61,567 nucleotides of DNA from positions 1 to 61,567 of the forward strand of contig JAGTRU010000044.1 of the NCBI GenBank assembly GCA_018261905.1, written 5' to 3'. Below are positions 36,896 through 46,939 of this stretch, piece after piece. A model generated the notes under the pieces. It was not told the DNA's origin. It did not search any database and saw nothing but the letters and a program-made list of their open reading frames with translations. Each line of letters begins with the position of its first letter. The stretch's first letter is position 1. The position numbers and the translations under genes were made by a program. Source of the stretch: Pseudomonadota bacterium. Its GTDB lineage: Bacteria; Pseudomonadota; Gammaproteobacteria; Burkholderiales; Rhodocyclaceae.

Positions 36896-37073
36896 CTCGA
36901 CCCAAGCACCGCGCAAGCGAGCGGATCACAGCAATGTCGCTTTATCGTTGACTTGACGCCCAACCCGATCCGCCGCGATGTGAATTTTTTCCACTGGCTC
37001 GGGAACTAACAAAAAGTTCTTTGTCTAATCGCCCGCAAAACTCCAACCTCAACTAAACAACAGGGTGTATTAA

Positions 37074-37181
37074 ATGAATGAATTTCCTTGGCTCGGTGCG
37101 TCCTTCGCTCTCCTGATCCTTTTCTTCGCGGTATTCATGATTGCCAAGCTCGGCAAGAACATCATCGAAGAGAAATGCTGA
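37074..37181 (+). CDS. Very small single-span membrane protein
   Basis: 35 aa, with a ribosome site like AGGGTG upstream. It begins MNEFPWLG, has one hydrophobic helix (ASFALLILFFAVFMIA) and a charged end (KLGKNIIEEKC). A strong terminator follows 27 bases after the stop, which supports a real transcription unit. I do not recognise the family. A second ATG four bases on is in another frame. Confidence 0.6.
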   Translation: MNEFPWLGASFALLILFFAVFMIAKLGKNIIEEKC

Positions 37182-37207
37182 GTCACCGTCGCTAAACGGT
37201 CACCCCC

Positions 37208-37236
37208 AAGCCAGGCGCCAAACGCCTGGCTTTTTT
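37208..37236 (+). terminator. Terminator after the small membrane-protein gene
   Basis: A 10-bp stem (AAGCCAGGCG with its complement), a 5-base loop and a T6 tail. Confidence 0.9.
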
Positions 37237-37342
37237 ATGGCCGGGGGCACGCTTCATGGCAATTAGCGATACTCGCCATAGCGGCTGCGGTGTAGGATAG
37301 ACATGGTAACAACAGACCGGATGTAACCCATCGGAGGTCCCC

Positions 37343-37594
37343 ATGGACAAGCAGGAATCACCCAGCAGCCTGAGTCTCCACGATGCCGCACAACGCTTGG
37401 CGAGCGGCCTGATCTCGGTACATGATGCGGAAATGATGCTGGCCAGCGCCATTGAGCACGGCACACTGCCCGCCAATATCAAACGCTGGTCCACCGAACA
37501 ATGGGAAGGCCGGCAATTGCCCGGCAATCTGAATCGCCGGGAAACCTTCATCGAGCGACAGGACCTGGAAACCTGGCAGAAGACCACGACATGA
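37343..37594 (+). CDS. Hypothetical protein, 83 aa
   Basis: Starts after a strong GGAGG ribosome site. Soluble and mostly helical; it begins MDKQESPSSLSLHDAAQRLA, with a central HDAEMMLASAIEHGTLPANI and a C-terminal half rich in Arg, Glu and Trp. I do not recognise it. It stands alone between small genes in a low-density region. Confidence 0.65.
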   Translation: MDKQESPSSLSLHDAAQRLASGLISVHDAEMMLASAIEHGTLPANIKRWSTEQWEGRQLPGNLNRRETFIERQDLETWQKTTT

Positions 37595-37818
37595 GGCGGC
37601 TCCTGCCCGATCCCCAGCCACACGGGGCAAGCAAAAAATATACGAATGTAATAGCGGGGTAATATTGAGCGGTAACAATCGAATGAATCAGCAGCCCGAC
37701 TGTCTGATCTGTTGTATGGCAGGCCGAGAAACGCTTCGGACCAACCTGCCGAAATCAGTGCGCCATGTGGTGCATTGATGATGGCGCGGAAGGCGCAATT
37801 TAAAAAGGAGTACAGGTA

Positions 37819-37992
37819 ATGATCGAACAATTGAGAGAGAAGGCCCGGCGGCTTTGCGCCGAGCATGGCATTTCCGTGCAACCCTATGCCGGCGGCTGGT
37901 GGTTGGTCGGCGAACGGATCAACCGTGTCGTCGGTGAACTGGCCGGCCTCTGCGCCTCCGACCTGAGGCCGCTGCCGGTGATGGCACGCTAA
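37819..37992 (+). CDS. Small protein, 57 aa, paralogue of the ORF at 39110
   Basis: Starts MIEQLREKARRLCAEHG and contains GGWWLVGERINRVVGELAGL before a SDLRPLP end. It shares its whole plan with the 60-aa ORF at 39110-39292 (QLREKA, LCA, WWL, INRVV, LAGLC, SD, PLP), and this conservation shows both are real genes. AAGGAG lies about 10 bases upstream. A strong terminator follows. It is soluble; one Cys near the start and one in LAGLC are shared. Function unknown. Confidence 0.8.
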   Translation: MIEQLREKARRLCAEHGISVQPYAGGWWLVGERINRVVGELAGLCASDLRPLPVMAR

Positions 37993-38016
37993 GCATCCGC
38001 GCCTGCGGAAACGACA

Positions 38017-38042
38017 AAGCCGGGAGATCCCCGGCTTTTTTT
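38017..38042 (+). terminator. Terminator after the 57-aa ORF
   Basis: AAGCCGGG/CCCGGCTT stem with a T-rich tail; 24 bases after the stop. Confidence 0.88.
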
Positions 38043-38069
38043 ATTGCGTTATTGAGGGCTGTGCCGACC

Positions 38070-38255
38070 CTACAAGTTTCCCGACTGCTTGCGGGCCTGG
38101 GCTATGGCCAAAGCCTGCCAGGCATCCCGCTGCGACAGTGGCGTCACCTTCAATTGCGCCAATCCGCGCCGGACCGGAAACAGCGCACTTTGCTGCGGCT
38201 GCTGCTGTTGTTGGTGGCGCAGCTCTTGCCGTCGCTCAAATAGCGCATTTTCCAT
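38070..38255 (-). CDS. Hypothetical Gln-rich small protein
   Basis: 61 aa from the ATG at 38255, which has GGAG five bases upstream. It has a run of five Gln (RHQQQQQPQQSAL) followed by VRRGLAQLKVTPLSQRDAWQALAIAQARKQ. A longer frame to 38327 lacks a ribosome site. No recognised family. The Gln run could be simple-sequence drift. Confidence 0.5.
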   Translation of the reverse strand: MENALFERRQELRHQQQQQPQQSALFPVRRGLAQLKVTPLSQRDAWQALAIAQARKQSGNL

Positions 38256-38536
38256 GGGATCTCCGGCAATTGTTGGGTAGATGGATTCGACGCCAAGCCG
38301 CCGGCTTGGTTCCGTTCGCATAAACATGCGCAGCCTTCAGCGTAGGGGATGGACGTTAAGTTTTGATGATGGTTTTATGATCACCGTCGACATCTCGGGA
38401 GAGAACGCCGCCGAATCCTGATCGCGAAATGTATTAAGTGTTACAGCACGTAAATTAGCTCAACTAAATGACCGGACTGGACGTTAATAGACTCAGAGAT
38501 ACAGTTTTCAGCAACGACCCACCAAGGAGTGCCACC

Positions 38537-38848
38537 ATGTCCAACCTAAGCCTGAACGACCTCAGCTCCCTTGAGGCTACCGCGACGACTGCTGCGACCT
38601 ACCTGGATGCCTGCGATAGCGGCGCCGAGTTTGTCCATCTGGACCCGACCTATTACCAGGCGAATGGCAATCTGTTGCTGACCATCTTTGCCGTCACCGA
38701 TCCCTACAAAACCTTCCCGCGCCTAATGGAGCACTCTGCCGCCGCCCGCGAAATCGCCGAGTCGATCGAAATCGGTCGCCGCATCGAAATAAGCCGGCTG
38801 GGCTACTATCCGCAACTGACCGTCATTCTGAACCGGATCTCGGGCTAA
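38537..38848 (+). CDS. Hypothetical protein, 103 aa
   Basis: Starts at 38537, eight bases after AAGGAG; the frame extends upstream but without a ribosome site. It reads as a compact soluble protein: MSNLSLNDLSSLEATATTAA, then AEFVHLDPTYYQANGNLLLTIFAVTDPY, and IGRRIEISRLGYYPQLTVIL. No signal peptide. I do not recognise the family. Confidence 0.65.
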   Translation: MSNLSLNDLSSLEATATTAATYLDACDSGAEFVHLDPTYYQANGNLLLTIFAVTDPYKTFPRLMEHSAAAREIAESIEIGRRIEISRLGYYPQLTVILNRISG

Positions 38849-39109
38849 ACCGCCGCCGACCTCCGCCCGGAAGCCGTTTTTGCCAGCGACTTCCGGCCAT
38901 TTTCCGGGAACCGGCAAGGCCGCCGGCGACTTCCCGCCTTGAGTCATATTCACCCGCGCCGCCGAATGTCACAAATTCTTCATCGCACTCTGTTACAGTC
39001 GGGCTGTCTGCAAAAAACGGGAGCATGCTTGCCGTTTGACTTTCAATCGATCACGATTCAGCAGACGTTTTTCCAAATCAAAATATGCGCCTAAAGCGCA
39101 AAGGATGTA

Positions 39110-39292
39110 ATGAATAAGCAAATCGAACAGTTGCGCGAAAAAGCAACGAAACTATGCGCCGCCCGCGGCGTTACCGTTCACCCTTACGGTCAGGCCTGGT
39201 GGCTGACCGGCGACGGCATCAATCGTGTCGTCACCGACCTGGCCGGCTTGTGCCATTCCGACATTGAGCCGCTGCCTCACGCCATGCGTTAA
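39110..39292 (+). CDS. Small protein, 60 aa, paralogue of the ORF at 37819
   Basis: Begins MNKQIEQLREKATKLCAARG and contains QAWWLTGDGINRVVTDLAGLCHSDIEPLP. Roughly half the residues match the upstream paralogue, with WWL, INRVV and PLP invariant. An AAGGAT-type ribosome site precedes it. A GCGC-CTAAA-GCGC mini-hairpin sits just upstream, much like GCGC-GGAAG-GCGC before the paralogue. A terminator follows. Function unknown. Confidence 0.78.
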   Translation: MNKQIEQLREKATKLCAARGVTVHPYGQAWWLTGDGINRVVTDLAGLCHSDIEPLPHAMR

Positions 39293-39315
39293 GGCTGACA
39301 GCGACTATCAACAGC

Positions 39316-39340
39316 AAACCCGCCTCAAAGGCGGGTTTTT
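39316..39340 (+). terminator. Terminator after the 60-aa ORF
   Basis: A 9-bp stem (AAACCCGCC/GGCGGGTTT) with a T-run. Confidence 0.88.
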
Positions 39341-39483
39341 CTTGTTCTGGCGCCAGGCTTTTGCCCGAACCAATCGCCCCCCATCTCGCTGCGATTTTTT
39401 ATCTCTCCCCCCAATGGTAAGATTCGCCCCGACGCTCCCAGCAGCATTCTGCGGCCGGCCTGAAATTGCGGACAACTTCGCAG

Positions 39484-39579
39484 TCGGCTAGTCGGATTCC
39501 TGCGCTGCGGTGCTTTTAGCCGATTGTTTGGGGCCTTCTTTGGCCCCTCCCACAAACGGCTCTCCCCGGGAGAGCCGTT
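39484..39579 (+). other. Three consecutive hairpins in the queA leader
   Basis: TCGGCTA/TAGCCGA (39484-39523), GGGGCC/GGCCCC around six bases (39530-39547) and a 12-bp near-perfect stem AACGGCTCTCCC with its complement (39555-39579). None has a T-run. They end 27 bases before the queA ATG. They may be a structured 5' leader or a small RNA; I do not recognise a known family. Confidence 0.5.
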
Positions 39580-39606
39580 GTCGTTTCAGAAAACGGATTC
39601 TTGCCC

Positions 39607-41749
<2,143 letters not shown>

Positions 41750-41791
41750 TAGAATCCACGTTTTGTTTTTTCGCTTTCAGGAGTTTTCCGC

Positions 41792-42118
41792 ATGATTAGT
41801 CTTGCCTACGCCCAAACCGCTGCTGGCGGCGCCGATCCGACCGCTGGTCTGATGCAGTACATTCCCCTGCTGGTGATGGTCGCCGCCATGTGGCTGCTGT
41901 TCATCCGCCCGCAAATGAAAAAAGCCAAGGAACACAAGGCGCTGATCGAAGCGCTGGCCAAGGGTGACGAAGTGGTCACCAGCGGCGGCCTGGTCGGCAA
42001 GATCGCCAAGGTCGGCGAAAACTACGTCTCCCTGGAAATCGCCGAGGGCACCGAAGTGGTCGTGCAAAAGCCGGCCATTGGCCTGGTACTGCCGAAAGGC
42101 ACGCTGAAGTCGCTGTAA
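41792..42118 (+). CDS. yajC: Sec translocase accessory protein YajC
   Basis: 108 aa. One transmembrane helix (YIPLLVMVAAMWLLFIRPQ), then the KKAKEHKALIEALAKGDEVVTSGGLVGKI region typical of YajC. It works with SecDF at the inner membrane. The tgt-yajC-secD-secF order is widely conserved. An AGGAG site precedes the start. Confidence 0.96.
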   Translation: MISLAYAQTAAGGADPTAGLMQYIPLLVMVAAMWLLFIRPQMKKAKEHKALIEALAKGDEVVTSGGLVGKIAKVGENYVSLEIAEGTEVVVQKPAIGLVLPKGTLKSL

Positions 42119-42127
42119 CCACCCCAG

Positions 42128-42150
42128 AAGGCGGCCGTTGGCCGCCTTTT
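42128..42150 (+). terminator. Terminator-like hairpin between yajC and secD
   Basis: A 9-bp stem (AAGGCGGCC/GGCCGCCTT), a 3-base loop and a short T4 tail ending in C. In an otherwise continuous operon it probably reduces rather than ends transcription. Confidence 0.6.
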
Positions 42151-42166
42151 CGCTTTTAAAGCCACT

Positions 42167-44044
42167 ATGAATCGCTACCCTCTCTGGAAGTACATTACCA
42201 TCGCCATCGCGCTGGTTCTGGGCTTCGTCTATACCCTGCCCAATTTCTTCGGCGAGTCGCCGGCGGTGCAGCTTTCCAGCGCCAAGGCCACGATCAAGGT
42301 CGACGACAAGGCGAAGAGTCGCGTCGAAGAAGTCCTGACCGCCGCTGGCGTCACCCATGACGGCATTCAGCTCGACCTCAACGGCGTCAAGACCCGCTTC
42401 AGGGACACCGACACCCAGTTGAAAGCCAAGGACATCCTGGAAAAGGCCTTCAATCCGGACGCCAGCGACCCGAAATACGTCGTCGCCCTCAACCTGCTGC
42501 CGGCCTCGCCACAATGGCTGACCGCCGTGCACGCCCTCCCCATGTACCTCGGCCTCGACCTGCGCGGCGGCGTGCACTTCCTGCTCCAGGTGGACATGAA
42601 AGGAGCCTTGACCAAGCGCCTCGATTCGACCTCGGCCGACCTGCGCACCCTGATGCGCGACAAGAGCCTGCGCCATGGTGGCATCAATCGCGAAGGCGAA
42701 CGCATCGTCGTCAAGTTCCGCGAAGCCGAGACCCGCGACAAGGCAAAAATCGCCATTACCGACAACCAGCCCGACCTGCTGCTGACCGAACTGGCCGACG
42801 GCGGCGACTTCAAGCTGGTCGCCACGCTGAAGCCGCAAGCCCAGCAGAAACTCGGCGAATTCGCCCTGAAACAGAACATCACCACGCTGCATAACCGGAT
42901 CAACGAACTCGGCGTCGCCGAACCGGTGATCCAGCAGCAGGGCGCCGACCGCATCGTCGTCCAGTTGCCGGGCGTGCAGGATACGGCCAAGGCCAAGGAC
43001 ATCCTCGGCCGCACCGCGACCCTGGAAATCCACATGGTCGACGACACGCCGGGCGGCTTGGAAGCCGCGCAAGCCGGCAATCCGCCATTTGGCACCGAGG
43101 TTTACAACGAACGCGGCGGCCTGCCGCTGCTCGTCAAGAAACAGGTGGTGCTGACCGGCGACCGCCTGACCGACGCCCAGCCCGGCTTCGACAACCAGAC
43201 CCAGGAAGCGGCCGTGCACCTGACGCTCGATTCGGCCGGCGCCCGTATTTTCCGCGACATCACCCGCGACAATGTCGGCAAGCGCATGGCCATCCTGCTC
43301 ATCGAAAAGGGCAAGGGTGAAGTGGTCACGGCGCCGGTCATCCGCACCGAAATCGGCGGCGGCCGCGTGCAGATTTCCGGCCGCATGACGACCAGCGAAG
43401 CCAACGACACTGCCCTGCTGCTGCGCGCCGGCTCGCTGGCGGCACCGATGGAAATCATCGAGGAACGGACCATCGGCCCCAGCCTCGGCGCCGAGAACAT
43501 CAGCAAGGGCTTCCATTCGACGCTCTGGGGCTTTGCCGCCATCGCCCTGTTCATGATGATGTACTACCGCATCTTCGGCGTGGTCTCGGTGCTCGCCCTG
43601 GCCTCCAACCTGCTGTTCCTGATCGCCATCCTGTCGCTGCTGCAGGCCACGCTGACCCTGCCCGGCATCGCCGCCATCGCGCTGGCGCTCGGTATGGCCA
43701 TCGACTCCAACGTCCTGATCAACGAACGCATCCGCGAGGAACTGCGGGCCGGCATGCCGCCGCAAACGGCGATTTCGGAAGGTTACGAACGCGCCTTCGG
43801 GACCATTCTCGACTCCAACGTCACCACCCTGATCGTCGGCCTGATGCTCCTCATCTTCGGTTCCGGCCCGGTACGCGGCTTCGCCGTGGTGCACTGCCTG
43901 GGCATCCTGACCTCGATCTTCTCCTCGGTCGTCGTCTCCCGCGCCCTGGTCAACCTCATCTACGGCAGCAAGAAGAAGCTCACCGGCCTGGCCATCGGCC
44001 AGGTCTGGAAGCACAGCAGCGCGACTGCCAACGGTCAGAAATAA
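42167..44044 (+). CDS. secD: Protein translocase subunit SecD
   Basis: 625 aa. An N-terminal helix (WKYITIAIALVLGFVYTLPNFF), a large periplasmic domain (LGLDLRGGVHFLLQVD, ELGVAEPVIQQQGADRIVVQLPGV) and C-terminal membrane helices with the proton-path segment GMAIDSNVLINERIREE. It uses the proton gradient to help secretion. It pairs with secF 12 bases later. Confidence 0.97.
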   Translation: MNRYPLWKYITIAIALVLGFVYTLPNFFGESPAVQLSSAKATIKVDDKAKSRVEEVLTAAGVTHDGIQLDLNGVKTRFRDTDTQLKAKDILEKAFNPDASDPKYVVALNLLPASPQWLTAVHALPMYLGLDLRGGVHFLLQVDMKGALTKRLDSTSADLRTLMRDKSLRHGGINREGERIVVKFREAETRDKAKIAITDNQPDLLLTELADGGDFKLVATLKPQAQQKLGEFALKQNITTLHNRINELGVAEPVIQQQGADRIVVQLPGVQDTAKAKDILGRTATLEIHMVDDTPGGLEAAQAGNPPFGTEVYNERGGLPLLVKKQVVLTGDRLTDAQPGFDNQTQEAAVHLTLDSAGARIFRDITRDNVGKRMAILLIEKGKGEVVTAPVIRTEIGGGRVQISGRMTTSEANDTALLLRAGSLAAPMEIIEERTIGPSLGAENISKGFHSTLWGFAAIALFMMMYYRIFGVVSVLALASNLLFLIAILSLLQATLTLPGIAAIALALGMAIDSNVLINERIREELRAGMPPQTAISEGYERAFGTILDSNVTTLIVGLMLLIFGSGPVRGFAVVHCLGILTSIFSSVVVSRALVNLIYGSKKKLTGLAIGQVWKHSSATANGQK

Positions 44045-44056
44045 GGAACCACGAGC

Positions 44057-45004
44057 ATGGAATTTTTCCGCATCCACAAAGACATCCCCTTCATGCGCCA
44101 TGCGCTGAAGTTCAATGTCATTTCACTGGTCACCTTTGTTCTGGCGGTGGTCTTTCTGTTCACCAAGGGTCTACACCTGTCGGTGGAATTTACCGGCGGC
44201 ACGCTGATCGAAACCCACTACGAGCAGGCGGCCGATCTCGAGAAGGTGCGCGACGCCCTCGGCAAGGCCGGTTTCAGCGACTACTCGGTGCAGAATTTCG
44301 GTTCCTCGCAGGACGTGATGATTCGCCTGCCACTGAAAGCCGAGCAGAAAACCGACCAGATCGGCGAAGCGGTGATGAAGTCGCTGGCCATCGACGCGCC
44401 GGGCGCCCAGTTGCGCCGCGTCGAGTTCGTCGGCCCGCAGGTCGGCAAGGAACTCGCCGAAAACGGCGCCCTGGCGCTGCTGCTGGTCGTCATCGGCATC
44501 GTCATCTACCTGGCTTTCCGTTTCGAGTGGCGCTTCTCGGTCTCCGCCATCATCGCCAACCTGCACGACGTGGTGATCATCCTCGGCTTCTTCGCCTTCT
44601 TCCAGTGGGAATTCTCGCTCTCGGTGCTGGCCGCGGTGCTCGCCGTACTCGGCTACTCGGTCAATGAATCGGTGGTGGTTTTCGACCGGGTGCGCGAAAC
44701 CTTCAAGAAGGTACGCGGCTTGTCCACCCCGGAAGTCCTCGACCACGCCATCACCAGCACCATCAGCCGGACCATCATCACGCACGGCTGTACGCAGATG
44801 ATGGTGCTCTCGATGCTCGTCTTCGGCGGTGAAACCCTGCACTACTTCGCCATGGCGCTGACCATCGGCATCCTGTTCGGCATCTACTCCTCGGTGCTGG
44901 TCGCCAGCCCGCTGGTGATGTGGCTGGGCGTCTCGCGCGAACAGTTCATCGCCAAGCAGAAGAAGGGCATCGAAGGGGCGAACGAAGAAGGCGCCGTGGT
45001 ATGA
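44057..45004 (+). CDS. secF: Protein translocase subunit SecF
   Basis: 315 aa with six helices. Signatures are LSVEFTGGTLIE in the periplasmic domain and the helix-4 motif VNESVVVFDRVRE. It forms a complex with SecD and YajC. The stop overlaps the cytochrome b start by ATGA, an unusual tail for this operon. Confidence 0.97.
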   Translation: MEFFRIHKDIPFMRHALKFNVISLVTFVLAVVFLFTKGLHLSVEFTGGTLIETHYEQAADLEKVRDALGKAGFSDYSVQNFGSSQDVMIRLPLKAEQKTDQIGEAVMKSLAIDAPGAQLRRVEFVGPQVGKELAENGALALLLVVIGIVIYLAFRFEWRFSVSAIIANLHDVVIILGFFAFFQWEFSLSVLAAVLAVLGYSVNESVVVFDRVRETFKKVRGLSTPEVLDHAITSTISRTIITHGCTQMMVLSMLVFGGETLHYFAMALTIGILFGIYSSVLVASPLVMWLGVSREQFIAKQKKGIEGANEEGAVV

Positions 45005-45687
45005 AAAAGGTTCTGGTCTGGGATCTGCCAACCCGCCTGTTCCACTGGCTGCTGGTCGTCGCTGTCGGCGGCGCCTGGCTGTCCGGCGAAACCGGCGGCA
45101 ACTGGCTGGTCTGGCATGCCCGGCTCGGCTTCCTGATCGTCGGCCTGATCGTTTTCCGCCTGGTCTGGGGCTTTGCCGGCTCGACCTACGCCCGCTTCGC
45201 CACCTTCGTGCGCGGCCCGGCCAGCATCAAGGCCTATCTCGCCGGCCAATGGCAGGGCCTCGGCCACAACCCGCTCGGCGCCCTCTCGGTCCTCGCCCTG
45301 CTGGCGCTGGTGGCCCTGCAACTGGGCAGCGGCCTGGTCGCCTTCAACGACGATACCGGCTTTACCGGTCCCTTCTACGATCTGGTCGGCAAGGTCATCG
45401 GCGATACGGCCACCCGGCTGCATCACAAGATCATCGACGTGCTGCTCATCCTGGTCGGCCTGCATGTCGCTGCCATCGCCTTCTACACGCGGTTCAAGAA
45501 GGATAACCTGGTCATTCCGATGATCACCGGCCGCAAGGAAGTCCGCCAGGGAGAAAGCGCCCGCGGCGGCGGTCTGGTCGCCTTGATCGTCGCGCTGCTC
45601 ATTGCGGCGGCAGCCGCTTACGGCGCCTCCGGAGTCTGGATCGAAAAGCCGCCCGCCCCGCCCGCAGCGGAGACCCCCTCCTGGTAG
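45001..45687 (+). CDS. Cytochrome b561-type membrane protein
   Basis: 228 aa from an ATG coupled to the secF stop. There are four core helices with candidate haem His residues (LFHWLLVVA, WLVWHARLG, RLHHKIIDVLLILVGLHVAA) and a fifth hydrophobic segment near the C-terminus (LVALIVALLIAAAAAYGA), then a Pro-rich end. It resembles the di-haem cytochrome b that passes electrons to periplasmic c-type cytochromes. A cytochrome c' gene lies 4 kb away, but pairing is speculative. Confidence 0.88.
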   Translation: MKKVLVWDLPTRLFHWLLVVAVGGAWLSGETGGNWLVWHARLGFLIVGLIVFRLVWGFAGSTYARFATFVRGPASIKAYLAGQWQGLGHNPLGALSVLALLALVALQLGSGLVAFNDDTGFTGPFYDLVGKVIGDTATRLHHKIIDVLLILVGLHVAAIAFYTRFKKDNLVIPMITGRKEVRQGESARGGGLVALIVALLIAAAAAYGASGVWIEKPPAPPAAETPSW

Positions 45688-45720
45688 AAACGATTGGCGG
45701 CATGCCGAGTATCAGTCAGA

Positions 45721-45750
45721 AAACGCCCCGCACTTGCGGGGCGTTTTGTT
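45721..45750. terminator. Bidirectional terminator for cytochrome b and the ABC permease
   Basis: An 11-bp stem (AAACGCCCCGC with its complement), 4-base loop and T-runs on both strands; it serves the two convergent genes. Confidence 0.9.
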
Positions 45751-45820
45751 TGCTGCGCAAGGATTGTCGCCCGTCAAATGGCCCAAGCCGACGATCCGTT
45801 TCCTAGCGTGTGCCCACCGA

Positions 45821-46939
45821 TCAGTCGAGCGTGCGACGGAAGGTCTTCAACCCGAAGGCGAGAACGGCAGCGGTGAATAACAGGATCGGCCAAGTGTGAT
45901 CCCAGAGCATCGCCGGGCCGTTGCCCTTGAGCAGAATGCCGCGAACGATTAGCAGAAAATGGGTCAGCGGCAGCACGTTGCCGACCACTTGCGCCCATTC
46001 CGGCATGCCGCGGAAGGGGAACATGAAGCCGGAGAGCAGCATCGAGGGCAGGAAAAAGAAAAAGGTCAGTTGCATCGCCTGCAACTGGTTGCGGGCCAGC
46101 GAACTGAAGGTGATGCCGAGCGTCAGGTTGGCGCAGATGAACAACAGTACCTCGCCGTACAGCAACAGCAAGTTGCCGAGCATCGGCACGCCGAAGATCC
46201 AGCGCGCGGCGGCAAGGATCAGCGTCACCTGGATCAGACCGATCAGGATGTAGGGGACGATCTTGCCGGTCATCACCTCGAAGGGCGTGGCTGGTGTCGC
46301 CAGCAGGTTTTCGAAGGTGCCGCGTTCGCGCTCGCGGGTCATCGCCAGGCCGGTCATCAGGATCATGGTCATGGTCAGGATGACGCCGCACAGTCCGGGC
46401 ACGACGTTGTAGGCAGTAATGCCTTCCTGGTTGTAGCGGCGATGAACGCGCAGATCGATCGGCGGCACGACCGGCAGACGCCGGCCGGCCAGATCGGGAG
46501 CGAAGACTTCCGGGCCGAGATGGTTGAGCACCGAAATCGCGCCGCCGGCCGCCATCGGATCTGTGGCATCGGCCTCGACCAGCAGCACCGGCGACTTGCC
46601 GCCAACCAGATCGCGTTGAAATCCGGGCGGGAAGGTAACGACGAATTGCACTTCGCCCTTGTCGAGCAGGCGGTCGGCGACGTCTTCATCGACGCTGCCG
46701 ACGATGGCGAAGTAGTCGCTGTTGCGCATCGCCGCGACGTAAGCCCGGGCAAAAGGGCCGGGATCGGCCATGACGATCGCCGTCGGCATGTGCTTGGGAT
46801 CGGAATTGATGGCGAAACCGAAGAGCAGTAGCTGGATGATCGGCAGCATGACGATCATGCCGAAAGTCAGGCGGTCGCGCTTGAGCTGGATGAATTCCTT
46901 GATCAGGATCCCCAACCAGCGTTGCAGGGAAAAATTCAT
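45821..46939 (-). CDS. ABC-2 type export permease (YbhR/YbhS-like)
   Basis: 372 aa. One N-terminal helix, a large periplasmic domain (about 50-180) and five C-terminal helices. The motif TRERERGTFENLLATPATPFEVMTGKIVPYI is characteristic of this permease family. It is the last gene of the tetR-hlyD-ATPase-permease operon and overlaps the ATPase gene by ATGA. E. coli has two permeases here (YbhS and YbhR); only one is visible, so a homodimer is likely. Confidence 0.92.
   Translation of the reverse strand: MNFSLQRWLGILIKEFIQLKRDRLTFGMIVMLPIIQLLLFGFAINSDPKHMPTAIVMADPGPFARAYVAAMRNSDYFAIVGSVDEDVADRLLDKGEVQFVVTFPPGFQRDLVGGKSPVLLVEADATDPMAAGGAISVLNHLGPEVFAPDLAGRRLPVVPPIDLRVHRRYNQEGITAYNVVPGLCGVILTMTMILMTGLAMTRERERGTFENLLATPATPFEVMTGKIVPYILIGLIQVTLILAAARWIFGVPMLGNLLLLYGEVLLFICANLTLGITFSSLARNQLQAMQLTFFFFLPSMLLSGFMFPFRGMPEWAQVVGNVLPLTHFLLIVRGILLKGNGPAMLWDHTWPILLFTAAVLAFGLKTFRRTLD

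Noticed and set aside
38960..38990. Possible Pho box before the 60-aa ORF
   Set aside because: Only one half (TGTCACA-like) is convincing and the second half is poor; not enough to call.
41777..44101. 774-codon minus-strand frame over yajC-secD
   Set aside because: Antisense shadow; all conserved motifs lie in SecD on the plus strand.
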